Source: a virus. Taken from it: a stretch of 40,296 nt of DNA. Numbering within the stretch: position 1 is the first letter of the stretch; every line of letters starts with the position of its first letter. Made by a program: the position numbers and the translations under genes. The notes beneath the pieces are model-generated. The model was given only the letters and a program-made list of their open reading frames with translations. It was not told the origin of the DNA and did no database searches. Location of the stretch: IMG/VR virus record IMGVR_UViG_3300045242_000085, positions 1-40,296 of that record; one strand, written 5' to 3'. Below are positions 21,301-29,033 of the stretch, one piece after another.

Positions 21301-22548
21301 AAGTCGCTGAGCCGTCATCGGCGGGAAGACTTCCCGGAACGCTTCCTTGACCGGACTGAGGACCTGGCCGAGGAGACGCATGCCCGACGTGAGGCCGTTG
21401 ATCACCGCTGTACGGCCGCCCAGCTTGTTCCACATGCCAAGGAGCGTAGCCAGGTGGTTGATCGGCGAAACAAATGCCTTCGACAGGGAATTGGTAACAC
21501 CGGTCCAGAGCGTGGTGGCCTGGTCCATGTTGCCAAATATGTTATGGAAGACATCAGCCCACGCAGATCCCACAGCTTCCTTGAGCGTGGAGAACATCTG
21601 CGACATGGTGCGGACCTTGGTGGCAGCATCCTGAGCGGCCTGAGCCTGCTTCATGATGGCCTTGGTCTGCTCGTCAGTGTAGCCCATAGCCTTGAGCTGC
21701 GCCGCACTCAGGTCGCCTGTGAACGTGGCCAGCGTCTGGGTCATGATGTCAGAAGTAAGCCAGCCCTCTTGCAGGGAGTCCCTGAAGGAGCCGTTCTTCT
21801 TGATCATGGCGTCGACGTTGACACCGTGCACCTTGGCTGTCTGAATCAGGGCCTTCTGGAAAACCTTGCCGCCCATGCCGGCATTGACAACCGAGTTCCA
21901 GTCCATGAGCTTGACTGTGCCCGTGGCGATGGCCTGCGACAGCTGGTACATCGCTGTGCTGGCCTGCTGGGCGCTTGAGCCGGAGAGAGCCGCGAGGTTA
22001 GATATGCCCTTGATCGAGGACACCGACTTGTCCAGGGGTACGCCTGCGGCCGTGAAGAGGCCGATAGCGTGCGTCATGTCCTGGAAATTGTAAATCGTCT
22101 TGTCGGCGTAGAGGTTCAGCTGCTGAAGAGCGCCCTCGATCTTCTTCATTCCTGCGGCACCAGACAAGCCGGTGTTCGCCTGGATAACCGCGATCGTGTT
22201 CAGGCTCGCTTCATACTCGTGCAAGCCGTCTATGATCGGCGTGATCGTGAAACTCTTGACGAGGTTGCCGGCAGCCGATGCTACAGCTCCGCCGATTCGC
22301 ATCAAAGCGCCAACGGCGATAGCGCTCATCGCATTGAACTTGGAGCTGATCTTGTCGACACCGTCAGCGATATGCGACAAGTCGACCTTCTTGCCAGCTG
22401 CATCGAGGTCAGAAAGACCCTTGGCGCCCTTGAGACTGCCAAGGCTGGACTTGAGCTTGTCGAGAGCTCCGATGACCGAGGCTACGCCGTTCAGGAACGA
22501 AGCGCCCTTGAAGGTCATCTCGACGATTCTCTGATCGACGCTAGCCAC
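18358..22548 (-). CDS. Tape measure protein, 1396 aa
   Basis: The protein starts MASVDQRIVEMTFKGASFLN and has an N-terminal block (YEASLNTIAVIQANTG, FQDMTHAIGLFTAAG) typical of siphovirus tape measures, a central hydrophobic region with about six tandem repeats of roughly 57 residues (about 656-1000), and a C-terminal SPSHYTYAMGIGIIEGLMFG. The length predicts a tail near 200 nm if about 0.15 nm per residue applies. It should set tail length and be ejected with DNA. The C-terminal region contains no lysozyme domain. The gene overlaps its neighbours by single bases. Confidence 0.9.
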   Translation of the reverse strand: MASVDQRIVEMTFKGASFLNGVASVIGALDKLKSSLGSLKGAKGLSDLDAAGKKVDLSHIADGVDKISSKFNAMSAIAVGALMRIGGAVASAAGNLVKSFTITPIIDGLHEYEASLNTIAVIQANTGLSGAAGMKKIEGALQQLNLYADKTIYNFQDMTHAIGLFTAAGVPLDKSVSSIKGISNLAALSGSSAQQASTAMYQLSQAIATGTVKLMDWNSVVNAGMGGKVFQKALIQTAKVHGVNVDAMIKKNGSFRDSLQEGWLTSDIMTQTLATFTGDLSAAQLKAMGYTDEQTKAIMKQAQAAQDAATKVRTMSQMFSTLKEAVGSAWADVFHNIFGNMDQATTLWTGVTNSLSKAFVSPINHLATLLGMWNKLGGRTAVINGLTSGMRLLGQVLSPVKEAFREVFPPMTAQRLVEMSKSFEQFMGRIKISSSTLNNIKTIFKGLFDAIKVGVDIVKGIFSVFGKLISAATGVGGGILGLVAKIASLITGFRHVLENGGGLEKFFGGLGNILAAPVKVLSFLVSGIDNLASAAGRALLALKPFAKRVAAAFSGIKDALVNALRSGDLSNVANLINQGLLGGILLAVRGFIKKITGLFSGGGGGLGLMDQIKKIFSTLTDSLKAMQDQIKAGTLEKIAIAVGVLAASVFLLSTIDPGGLSKSLTALGVMFGQLLFAMNILGKISTGINIFGVGAAAASMVLMAGAIVILAGAMKLLSTIDWNGIAKGIVTVAAMMVILVAAVKVMSSNSRGLISAAAAMILMAVAINILAGAVAILGRMNIGSLAKGVGTIAALLLVMAAFNKFGGKQIIETAASLLLIAVALNAMAIALKIMGSQPMAAIGKALLELAGALIIIAVAMRLMPDMLVAAAGLLVVSVALTILSKALASMGGMSWGAIGKSMVVLAGALVILAAAMIAMAGALPGAAALLVISAALMILVPVLITLGSLSWGTIIKGFVALAGAFVIFGAAGYLLAPVTLVLIGLAAAMALFGAGMFLLGAGVVAIGAGLTAIGVAVLTAGAAIVSFVTSILNLIPFALQKIGQGIVMFAQAISKGGAAITAAFTTILTSILQAIIKVVPLVGKAVQAILTTMLNLIANNTPRIVNTMIRLVMALLTAIAARMPQFVQKGSDIIVAFLNGIARNIPRIAQAGGNVVIAFINAVGAQAGRITSAAIRMIINFVNTLASQIRGSSGAMQAAGANLAGAIIDGMTGGLASKAGAVISKAASIGSSVISALGKAIKFFSPSHYTYAMGIGIIEGLMFGMTDHHSDLIKATEDTGAILLKALENSVAMANDMVDLNPTITPVIDLSQAQRGFDDLAAMTQAGLSPTVATTAAATISDLSQAAASAAAGSTIVAGGTNVTFHQTNTSPVALSSAEIYRQTKNQLSQVKGALP

Positions 22549-22918
22549 GAGTCACCACCCCCCACACTGCATCAGCGATTGCCTTGAATATAGGAGCCAT
22601 GGCCGGGTTGATATAGTCCTCACCCTGGACATACCCGCCGGTACCAGTGCCATGACCATACTGAATTCCGGCAGCGACGTTGAATCCGCGGTTGACGTGC
22701 GTGTTGTTCCAGGTGATCTTCGGTCCGTCAGCCCGACGAACGATCGTGCAGTTCCACGAAGCCGAAGTCACACCGGTCCGAGCTGGAGTAGCAGCAGCAA
22801 GAGCGGATACACCAGCCCGGGCTCCTGAGTCGATAGCCCTGTACTGATCTCCGTTCGACATCGCCTTGAGCCACTTCTCGGTTTTGCCGGTATCCCCCCT
22901 GACGGTAATCTCGATCAT
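22541..22918 (-). CDS. HK97 gp10-like neck/tail-joining protein
   Basis: The start at 22918 follows CCTAAGGAGCCAC and gives 125 residues beginning MIEITVRGDTGKTEKWLKAM. The region ATPARTGVTSASWNCTIVRR and the end IQYGHGTGTGGYVQGEDY followed by INPAMAPIFK match the HK97 gp10-like neck family. Such proteins usually sit between head closure and tail terminator genes, before the tail tube gene. Here it lies after the tail tube genes and directly before the tape measure, which is unusual. A longer upstream frame overlaps the previous gene and is not used. Confidence 0.75.
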   Translation of the reverse strand: MIEITVRGDTGKTEKWLKAMSNGDQYRAIDSGARAGVSALAAATPARTGVTSASWNCTIVRRADGPKITWNNTHVNRGFNVAAGIQYGHGTGTGGYVQGEDYINPAMAPIFKAIADAVWGVVTRG

Positions 22919-22926
22919 GTGGCTCC

Positions 22927-23718
22927 TTAGGGAGAGACTTTCCTGACCCGCATAATGCTTGTGCCTAGCTGGCAGGTCGTGCCGTTGGTCGCGGAGCCCC
23001 ACTTAAACGCGAAGTTACCTCCGGTGGCGCCAGTGGTCAAGTATCCGCCAGCTTTCCACCCGTTGGTTACGGCGCCGGCTGTGTTGGCACCGGTCGTCCA
23101 GGTGTAGGTATTGGTAATCTCGCCAGTGCCCGCTATGTTGCACGAAAGGCAATAAAATCCGCCAGTACCGGAAGGACATGTGAATTGCCACGTCATCGCG
23201 GCTGTGCCAGCATAGGAGAGTTCGAGGGATATATCGTACGTGCTGTTCGGATCCAGAGTCGTCTTCAGATCCGGATCGTCCAACAACGTCGAGGAAGTAC
23301 GGTTCGTCGAGGCCGTCTTGATGATCGCCTGTGCGAAGTGCGGATCCGCCTTGATATCCGCCATCAGCTGCGCGATGGTCCGATTCGCCCAGGCGCCAGC
23401 CTTGTACTGGAGAATATCGCTGGTGGCCGGAGTGAGCCCCTCGATCGTACTGATATCGGTGCCCAGATCAGCCAGAATCTGGGCCATCGTCCGGTTGGTC
23501 CAGACACCGGCTCTGCTCTGGATCATGTCAAGATCAGCAGGAGCGAGGTTCGCAATCTCGGCCAGGCTCGGATCGACAGCGATGTTGCCTATGGGAAGCC
23601 TGGTGCCCTCCCGGGTTATGAGAACGATGGTTCCGTCGTCCTGGACCTCGCCGGTCTCGACAAGCGCGTTCGTAATCGCGTTGATAGCTTCCGCGGTCAT
23701 CCCGACTACTGTGGCCAT
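22927..23718 (-). CDS. Receptor-binding-like tail protein, 263 aa
   Basis: The N-terminal half contains two similar segments: QSRAGVWTNRTMAQILADLG and QYKAGAWANRTIAQLMADIK. These are repeats of a short helical/linker unit. The C-terminal half is a beta-sandwich pattern: TASTNRTSSTLLDDPDLKTT and LDPNSTYDISLELSYAGTAA, with a Cys pair FYCLSCN and later SIMRVRKVSP. This resembles the receptor-binding or decoration domains of actinophage minor tail proteins. Its place between tail tube genes and tape measure is unusual for a minor tail protein. It overlaps no neighbour. Confidence 0.7.
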   Translation of the reverse strand: MATVVGMTAEAINAITNALVETGEVQDDGTIVLITREGTRLPIGNIAVDPSLAEIANLAPADLDMIQSRAGVWTNRTMAQILADLGTDISTIEGLTPATSDILQYKAGAWANRTIAQLMADIKADPHFAQAIIKTASTNRTSSTLLDDPDLKTTLDPNSTYDISLELSYAGTAAMTWQFTCPSGTGGFYCLSCNIAGTGEITNTYTWTTGANTAGAVTNGWKAGGYLTTGATGGNFAFKWGSATNGTTCQLGTSIMRVRKVSP

Positions 23719-23729
23719 CGATCCTCCTT

Positions 23730-24467
23730 CTATTGCGAACTTACCTTGAACGTGCCGTCGGGGAATATGACCACAGTATCCGCGATGATCTGGAACGTCT
23801 CCGGACCGGTCATCGAAACCATGCTGTCCGGCCCTATGACCGTGAACGTGGTATCTCCGTTGTCGATGACTTGCATGAGGGCATTGGTCTCGAACAAGTC
23901 GATGAGATCCATCGGATCCGGAAGCAACGGATCGTTCTCATCGTTGCCGTAGATAACATCCTCAAGGGCAGCTATGGCCTCTGGTTGAGTATCGTCGACC
24001 GTTATCACGAGGTGTGCGGTAGGTTTCCCCCCGGGGATTTTTTCAGGTAGAGTCGTGAAAGGCCATTCAAAAGCAACCGGATTCGTTTTCTCTCCGATAG
24101 TCTCGTAATCGGCCTTGGTCGGAAGCGCCAGGACGTTGTAGACGATGTGGATCTGCTGATCAGTCCTGTAACTGAACCCGAAAGCCCGCCTTGGCTGACC
24201 TGTCGCCGACCCGAAGATCCCGATGTACGGTTCAAGCTCATCCGGATAGGTAAACGCGGATATGCTCCCGGAGAACGGTGCCGCTACGTTTCGCTCCCTG
24301 TACTTGACTCCGTCGAAATATCGAGGATCCTTCGTGGAGTCTGAGACCTCGGTGACGGATATGAGCCCGTTCCAGGCAACGCCAGGATCATCTCCGGGGA
24401 ACAGGACTCCGTGACTGACCCCTGAGGTAAATATGCGATCCGAAGGGTCATCCCAGATTATCCTCAT
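23730..24467 (-). CDS. Major tail protein-like paralog C, 245 aa
   Basis: This protein shares the paralog pattern: GVSHGVLF, VAWNGLISV, AFTYPDEL, FGFSYRT, QIHIVYNVLA and ALEDVIYG. It aligns with the proteins at 24464-25120 and 25705-26376. It differs by a C-terminal extension of about 40 residues (DNGDTTFTVIGPDSMVSMTG, then a final FPDGTFKVSSQ) that resembles a small beta domain. It could be a tail tube subunit, a tube cap or a decorated tube protein. The ATG overlaps paralog B's stop (ATGA), so the two are coupled. Confidence 0.7.
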   Translation of the reverse strand: MRIIWDDPSDRIFTSGVSHGVLFPGDDPGVAWNGLISVTEVSDSTKDPRYFDGVKYRERNVAAPFSGSISAFTYPDELEPYIGIFGSATGQPRRAFGFSYRTDQQIHIVYNVLALPTKADYETIGEKTNPVAFEWPFTTLPEKIPGGKPTAHLVITVDDTQPEAIAALEDVIYGNDENDPLLPDPMDLIDLFETNALMQVIDNGDTTFTVIGPDSMVSMTGPETFQIIADTVVIFPDGTFKVSSQ

Positions 24468-25120
24468 ACTCCGCTCCCTATCTCCAACTCTATCAGGAGA
24501 CCGAGTTCCGCTGCAGTCGGCATCCGCGGATCAGTGGTAGCCGTCCCGTAGAGAATATCCTCGAGGGACGCGATGTCAGCCGGATCGTACTCCGCAGTGT
24601 TGATAATGAAGTGCGACGTCGGCTTGGGCCACACTCCATAGAGGGGCTCGGTGGTAATCGACCATGTGCGAGGCTTCACGTTGGGCTTCTCGGCAATGGT
24701 CTCGTTCACGAACTCCGGGCTCTTGGCGGTGACGTTGTAGACGATATGAATCTGGTAGGCCCCGTAAAGCCCTCTGACATCATCGCCTATGAGTGTCCGG
24801 TAGGAGAACCCGAACTTCTTCCTGATTTGATCACAGGCAAATAGCCCCGGAGCCAAATTCAGGATTCCGACACAGGGATCGAATGCCTTGGGGAAGGAAA
24901 ATGCCTCGATCGTCGCCGAGTACTCCTCGAGGGAGACCAGGTTGATGATCTTGTCTCCGTCGAGATAGACCTCCTTGGAAGTCCCGCCGACAGGAGCTTC
25001 GGAGATCTTGGTGAGACCGTTCCAGACAACTCCGGGATCGGAACCGACATAGAGCATTCCGTGATCTATTCCGGTCTGGAAAGTCCGAGCGCCTACTGCA
25101 TCCCATTCGGCTCTGGGCAC
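24464..25120 (-). CDS. Major tail protein-like paralog B, 218 aa
   Basis: This protein starts with GTG (AGGAGGAGAC before it) and carries GIDHGMLYV, VVWNGLTKI, EAFSFPKAF, FGFSYRT, YQIHIVYNV and SLEDILYG, the same order as paralog A. It lacks paralog C's extension. Together the three proteins look like products of gene duplication, with the chaperone-like gene sitting between A and B. It may be a second tube protein, perhaps used at one end of the tail. That role is an inference. Confidence 0.7.
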   Translation of the reverse strand: MPRAEWDAVGARTFQTGIDHGMLYVGSDPGVVWNGLTKISEAPVGGTSKEVYLDGDKIINLVSLEEYSATIEAFSFPKAFDPCVGILNLAPGLFACDQIRKKFGFSYRTLIGDDVRGLYGAYQIHIVYNVTAKSPEFVNETIAEKPNVKPRTWSITTEPLYGVWPKPTSHFIINTAEYDPADIASLEDILYGTATTDPRMPTAAELGLLIELEIGSGV

Positions 25121-25128
25121 GTCTCCTC

Positions 25129-25671
25129 CTATCCCTTAGATCCGGTCTTCTGACGACGTATCTTGTTGAGCCTTCTCTGCTCTGCTGCTGCGTCAGACTT
25201 GCTCATCTTCGTCGGCTTGGCGTTCTTGTAATTGCAGACCTTGATGAGCGTCAGGAGCCTGCTGAGATGCCAGTGCTGGCACTCGAACGGGATGTTGAGA
25301 GCAATCATCCAGTAGTAGATCAGCTCAGCCGTGACTATCTCCGGAGTTCCCTTCGGAGCATGTCTCTCGTTGAACCACGTAGCAGTCATCTCATCTTCGA
25401 TGTAATCCCTGATTTGCGCGAAATCCTTGTCTCGAAGACGAGCGAGATCTTTGTCTGAGGGAATCTCTCCGGAAATCATGCACCGGATGTAGTCGATAGT
25501 CTGCTCCTGAGTCATCTTCTCTTTTCTCAGGAACGGAACTTTCCATTTGGACTCCCATTTTGACAGAGAGACCAGGGAGTGCTCCAGCTCCAACTCGAAA
25601 GATTCAGCGGTTGCGAATTCGCTGGTCTCTTCGTCGAATACCTCCGCCAGAGGCACGATAATCCGAAGCAC
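25129..25671 (-). CDS. Tail assembly chaperone-like protein, 180 aa
   Basis: The start is GTG at 25671. The protein includes LELEHSLVSLSKWESKWKVP, then TIDYIRCMISGEIPSDKD, ELIYYWMIALNIPFECQHWH and LSRLLTLIKVCNYKNAKPTK, ending in a basic tail. The 'HSLVSLSKWES ... YYWMIALNIPFECQxWHLxRLLTLIxVCN' block is a conserved phage family found after the tail tube gene in siphoviruses of actinobacteria and Firmicutes. It is usually a tail assembly chaperone. No frameshift extension is apparent at its end. Confidence 0.72.
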   Translation of the reverse strand: MLRIIVPLAEVFDEETSEFATAESFELELEHSLVSLSKWESKWKVPFLRKEKMTQEQTIDYIRCMISGEIPSDKDLARLRDKDFAQIRDYIEDEMTATWFNERHAPKGTPEIVTAELIYYWMIALNIPFECQHWHLSRLLTLIKVCNYKNAKPTKMSKSDAAAEQRRLNKIRRQKTGSKG

Positions 25672-25704
25672 TCCCTAGCCCTCCTTTCCTGGCCGGGTTC
25701 CTCC

Positions 25705-26376
25705 TTACGGTCCGCCTACCAGGTCAATGATCTCGTCGGGCGACGGCAGCTTGGGCGCGCCGGTGGCGCCGTAGAGGATGTCCTCGATCGACTTCATCTG
25801 GGCCGCGTCGAGCTTGGTCGAGTCGGCGACGATGAGGCTGGTTGGCGCCATGTCGGTGACGGGGACAGGAGTGCTGTTGATGTCCCACGAGAACGACAGG
25901 GCCTCCGGCGAGTCGTTGATCGTCGCGTAGGCCTTCTCCGAGGGAGAAGCGAGCAGGCCGTACACCATGTGGATCTTGTAGCCGAGCTCCTCGTCGACGT
26001 CGCTGCCGACTTTGGTGCGATACGAGATGCCGAACGTCGCCCGCGGCTGCTGGTTGATCTTGAGGCCATCGGTCGGCTCGACGCTGCCGTCGCACTGCCC
26101 GAACTCGTCGGGATAGGTGAAGGCCTCGATCGTGCCGCCGAAGGTCTCCGCCGACAACAGGTTGAGGTACTTGATGTTGTCCGCGTAGGCGGGGTTGGCC
26201 TCGGCGCCAGCAGGGGTCTCGGTGACGGTCGTCAGGCCGTTCCACGCGTAACCCTTGTCGTACGCCCCTGTTGCCTTGTTCAGGATGTAGAGGACCCCGT
26301 GATCGACACCGTGCTCGTACAGACGCTCTCCGGTGCCATCCCACGTGATCGGCCCAGTAGGGGTCGTCATGCTCAC
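25705..26376 (-). CDS. Major tail protein (tube), paralog A, 223 aa
   Basis: The protein starts MSMTTPTGPITWDGTGERLY and includes GVDHGVLYILNKATGAYDKG, YAWNGLTTVTETPAGAEANP, IEAFTYPDEF, TFGISYRTKVGSDVDEELGY, KIHMVYGLLASPSEKAYATI and SIEDILYG. This is the family of siphovirus major tail proteins I recall from actinophages and Firmicutes phages. Its position immediately after the joining proteins fits the true major tube protein. GAGGAGTGAGC precedes its start. Two paralogs follow it downstream. Confidence 0.8.
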   Translation of the reverse strand: MSMTTPTGPITWDGTGERLYEHGVDHGVLYILNKATGAYDKGYAWNGLTTVTETPAGAEANPAYADNIKYLNLLSAETFGGTIEAFTYPDEFGQCDGSVEPTDGLKINQQPRATFGISYRTKVGSDVDEELGYKIHMVYGLLASPSEKAYATINDSPEALSFSWDINSTPVPVTDMAPTSLIVADSTKLDAAQMKSIEDILYGATGAPKLPSPDEIIDLVGGP

Positions 26377-26381
26377 TCCTC

Positions 26382-26687
26382 CTAGAAGTAAACGTCGTAG
26401 ATATCGTGGTTCAGTTGATCCAGCGTGAAGTGCCGGACCAGGGTCGTCAGGGGAAGTTCGGCGACCCTGTCTGGGATGAGGCTGTCGGGATCCCGGTCAA
26501 TCACTGTGACTTGATACCGGAGCCGCCGGTGGTACGGCCGGTTATCGGCGAAGAATACCGCCTGATAGTCCCGGTTGTAGACGATAGCCGGATAACTCAT
26601 CCTGACGTTCTCGGGGGGCTGGAAATATACATTCTCATTCCCCAAAAGCCCCTCAAGGAGCGACTGGAGCAGAAGCCGTTTCTCCAT
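26382..26687 (-). CDS. Tail terminator/joining-type protein, 101 aa
   Basis: The start at 26687 has a strong GGAGGGCTGTGGA site before it and gives MEKRLLLQSLLEGLLGNENV. The protein contains YFQPPENVRMSYPAIVYNRD and RYQVTVIDRDPDSLIPDRVA, the strand-helix layout of tail-completion proteins (Tc or terminator-type). It overlaps the previous gene by 35 bases. It lies directly before the major tail protein, where a tail terminator normally occurs, so it probably caps the tube and joins it to the head. Confidence 0.72.
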   Translation of the reverse strand: MEKRLLLQSLLEGLLGNENVYFQPPENVRMSYPAIVYNRDYQAVFFADNRPYHRRLRYQVTVIDRDPDSLIPDRVAELPLTTLVRHFTLDQLNHDIYDVYF

Positions 26688-27003
26688 TCCACAGCCCTCC
26701 AATCGACAAGATGAGTCTTGGCCTCTGAACTTCCACGAAAGTGACCGTCCAGGGTGAGCCGCTCCAGCGGACATACCTCATCTTCGCGAAGTTTTCGTAG
26801 GCATAGACGTCCGCTACGATGCTGATCCTGTTCTGAGCAGTAACATCGGTGTTCAATGTCGCCGGGATCTGCGCGGAGTCCTCCAGGCGCCGGGCTAGCA
26901 TGAGAACCTCACCGTAATAATTCTTCTCGGTAATTTCCTCTGTCCAGACGCCTGGAGCGGTCTCCTCGTCGTTCGCGTAGCCTACGGCTCCCTGGAACCG
27001 CAT
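26653..27003 (-). CDS. Head-closure-type protein, 116 aa
   Basis: The protein starts MRFQGAVGYANDEETAPGVW and contains TEEITEKNYYGEVLMLARRL, then ISIVADVYAYENFAKMRYVR and FVEVQRPRLILSIGGLWNG. The 'xETAPGVWxExITExxYYGxV' and 'VEVQxPRLILxxGGxxNG' blocks match a conserved head-tail connector family in actinophages and Firmicutes phages. It lies directly after the capsid gene, the place of head-closure proteins. The role is inferred from order and family. No enzyme motif is present. Confidence 0.72.
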   Translation of the reverse strand: MRFQGAVGYANDEETAPGVWTEEITEKNYYGEVLMLARRLEDSAQIPATLNTDVTAQNRISIVADVYAYENFAKMRYVRWSGSPWTVTFVEVQRPRLILSIGGLWNGETASAPVAP

Positions 27004-27014
27004 CTACGTCCTTT

Positions 27015-29033
27015 CTAGGAGGCGGGGCGCTGGAACGACCAGTCGCTGGAACCGTTGTCGGCGAAGGCGTAGCCGCCGGCCGGCTTGGCGCGGACGTGCA
27101 TGTACGCACCAGGCGCAAGCGCCGTCTGGGCACCGGCGGTCAGAGCCGACTCGGTGCCGGTGGTGTCGTCCACCTTCACGTAGGACACGTTGGCCATGGT
27201 CGGGATAGTCACGACGCCGGTCGTCTTGACGAACGTCGGGGCCGTCGGCGCGCCGAGCATGGTGGCGGTCGTGTTGCCGACCACGATGGCTGACTTGTAC
27301 TTGGTGAGAGCGCCGGAGAGCCGGGTCTCGTACAAGTAGGTGAACTTGTTGTAGTCGATGTCGAAGTCATCGAAGAAGTTGACCTCGCCGCCGCGGTCCG
27401 TACCCACCGAGTAGTCGGTGAGATTCACGATGATGCCGATCACCGTGTCCTTCATCTGCTCCAGAATGTCGACCGTGACGATCGAGCCGACACCCATCGC
27501 GTCGGCCAGGTCGGTGACCGAGGAGTGCAGACGCCGGCCGAGCGTGTCCTTGGCGAGGAGCATCTTGGTGACCCAGGAACGAGCCGTGTAAAGCGTCGGG
27601 ACGCCGGTGCCCTGGAACCACTGCATGCCGGCCATGATCCCGTCGACGATCTCCTCGGTGGAGCTGGAAGCGTCGGAGATGTTGATGTTCACGTGCGTGA
27701 CGAACAGGTCGGCATCCGTGAGGATCGGACGGATGTTGCCTTCCTTGATCTTGTCCGGGTCCGCCACGTCGCGACCGTCGCCGACGAGGATGGCGCGGGC
27801 GATCTCCTCGTCCAGCATGACCCGCATCTCGGCCTTGAGCCAGGTGACGATGTCCATGTCCGTGATGTCCAGGATGTCATCCCGGTCGAGCTTCTGCTTC
27901 TTGTACACGGTCTGCGGGGTCGTGATGCGCTGCGTGAGGCCGAAGAACTCCTCGCGCTTCATGGCGCCCTTGACGTAACCCCTCGCCCGGGCCTCGTCCA
28001 TGGTGATGTCCGCGAACTGGCTCTTGATGCGAGTGAACGGGACGTGATGGGTTCCGCCGAGCACGCCGGCGACCCACGCCTGCCGCCTCGAGATCCACTC
28101 GGGGGTGTTGTCGACGGACTGGGCGTCGGGGAACAGCAGATCGATGTTGTTGATGCCGTGCGCCAGGGCGTACTGCTCGACCGCGTCCTTGAGCGAGCCA
28201 CCCTTCTGCGCCGCGCTGAAGATCCCCTGGAGATCGGAGTGCGTGAGCGTTGGCCCAGCCGCGGCGCCGCCGGGGGTCTGGTCAAAGACATTACGGGACA
28301 CTGTGGGTTCGCCCTTCGGGTCAGTGGCAGGAGTGCCGGTCGGGTCGGAAGTCATGGCGTCTTGCTGTACGGCCGCGCCGATGAGGGCGAAGACGAACTG
28401 CTGCTGTGCCTCGCTGAAGGTGTTGAACATCTCTTCAGGAGACAAGTCGCCCTGCGCGTTCTGAGCGACTTGCGCGGGCGGAGCGAGAACGGGAAGGTTG
28501 CTGACCGCGTGAGCCAGAGCCGGCTTCTGCTGGACCGCCGGGACCTGAGCCCCTGCGACCGGAGGCTGAATCGGGCCGACCGTGATCTCGGCATCGGTGT
28601 AGATGATGGCCATGTCCTCGAACGGGGTGTAGCCATCACCGTGAGCAAGGTTGACGTTGTCGATGAAGGCGCCGGGGTTGGCTCCGCCCAGAACCAGGCT
28701 GACCTCACGAATGACCCCGTGAACGACCTCCATGGCCTGCTGGATGAGCCCATTGGCGAAGATCGACAGCGCCTTGATGTCCTTGTGGATGACGAGCGCC
28801 TTGGCCTGCTTGCCGAACGGCGTGTCGTTGAAGAACCCCTCGCCGTAGACTCCGTCGTCCCTGTTGTGCAGAACGACATGGCCCAGGATGTTGTCAGGGG
28901 AATCGTGTTGGTGCTGCCACACGAGCGGAACGGTAGTGCCGTCGTTGCCCTTGAACGCGTGCGCCTTGATGGTTCGGCCGTCAGAGCACCTGACGCCGCT
29001 CCTGGTAGCGTAACCAGTGAAATCAGGTTCCAT
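27015..29033 (-). CDS. Prohead protease-scaffold-major capsid fusion with Ig-like end, 672 aa
   Basis: Residues 20-150 look like an HK97-type protease: PLVWQHQHDSPDNILGHV (His at 41/43) and GVIREVSLVLGGANPGAF with the likely serine at 112. A proline/glutamine-rich part (150-250) should act as scaffold or cleaved delta domain. Residues about 260-590 form the major capsid fold (SQFADITMDEARARGYVK, VTWLKAEMRVMLDEEIARAI, GVGSIVTVDILEQMKDTVIG). Residues 596-672 look Ig-like or lectin-like and may decorate the capsid. All lie in one frame. The start ATG overlaps the portal gene by about ten bases. Confidence 0.82.
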   Translation of the reverse strand: MEPDFTGYATRSGVRCSDGRTIKAHAFKGNDGTTVPLVWQHQHDSPDNILGHVVLHNRDDGVYGEGFFNDTPFGKQAKALVIHKDIKALSIFANGLIQQAMEVVHGVIREVSLVLGGANPGAFIDNVNLAHGDGYTPFEDMAIIYTDAEITVGPIQPPVAGAQVPAVQQKPALAHAVSNLPVLAPPAQVAQNAQGDLSPEEMFNTFSEAQQQFVFALIGAAVQQDAMTSDPTGTPATDPKGEPTVSRNVFDQTPGGAAAGPTLTHSDLQGIFSAAQKGGSLKDAVEQYALAHGINNIDLLFPDAQSVDNTPEWISRRQAWVAGVLGGTHHVPFTRIKSQFADITMDEARARGYVKGAMKREEFFGLTQRITTPQTVYKKQKLDRDDILDITDMDIVTWLKAEMRVMLDEEIARAILVGDGRDVADPDKIKEGNIRPILTDADLFVTHVNINISDASSSTEEIVDGIMAGMQWFQGTGVPTLYTARSWVTKMLLAKDTLGRRLHSSVTDLADAMGVGSIVTVDILEQMKDTVIGIIVNLTDYSVGTDRGGEVNFFDDFDIDYNKFTYLYETRLSGALTKYKSAIVVGNTTATMLGAPTAPTFVKTTGVVTIPTMANVSYVKVDDTTGTESALTAGAQTALAPGAYMHVRAKPAGGYAFADNGSSDWSFQRPAS

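Noticed and set aside
24020-24045. GGGGGGAAA and AAAAAAT on the coding strand as a frameshift site
   Set aside because: It lies in the middle of tail paralog C with no useful overlapping frame. A similar KIPGG coding run occurs near 3480, so it reflects the peptide.
25129-25200. Programmed frameshift at the end of the chaperone-like gene
   Set aside because: I saw no slippery heptamer and no extension frame before the next gene, so a single product is assumed.
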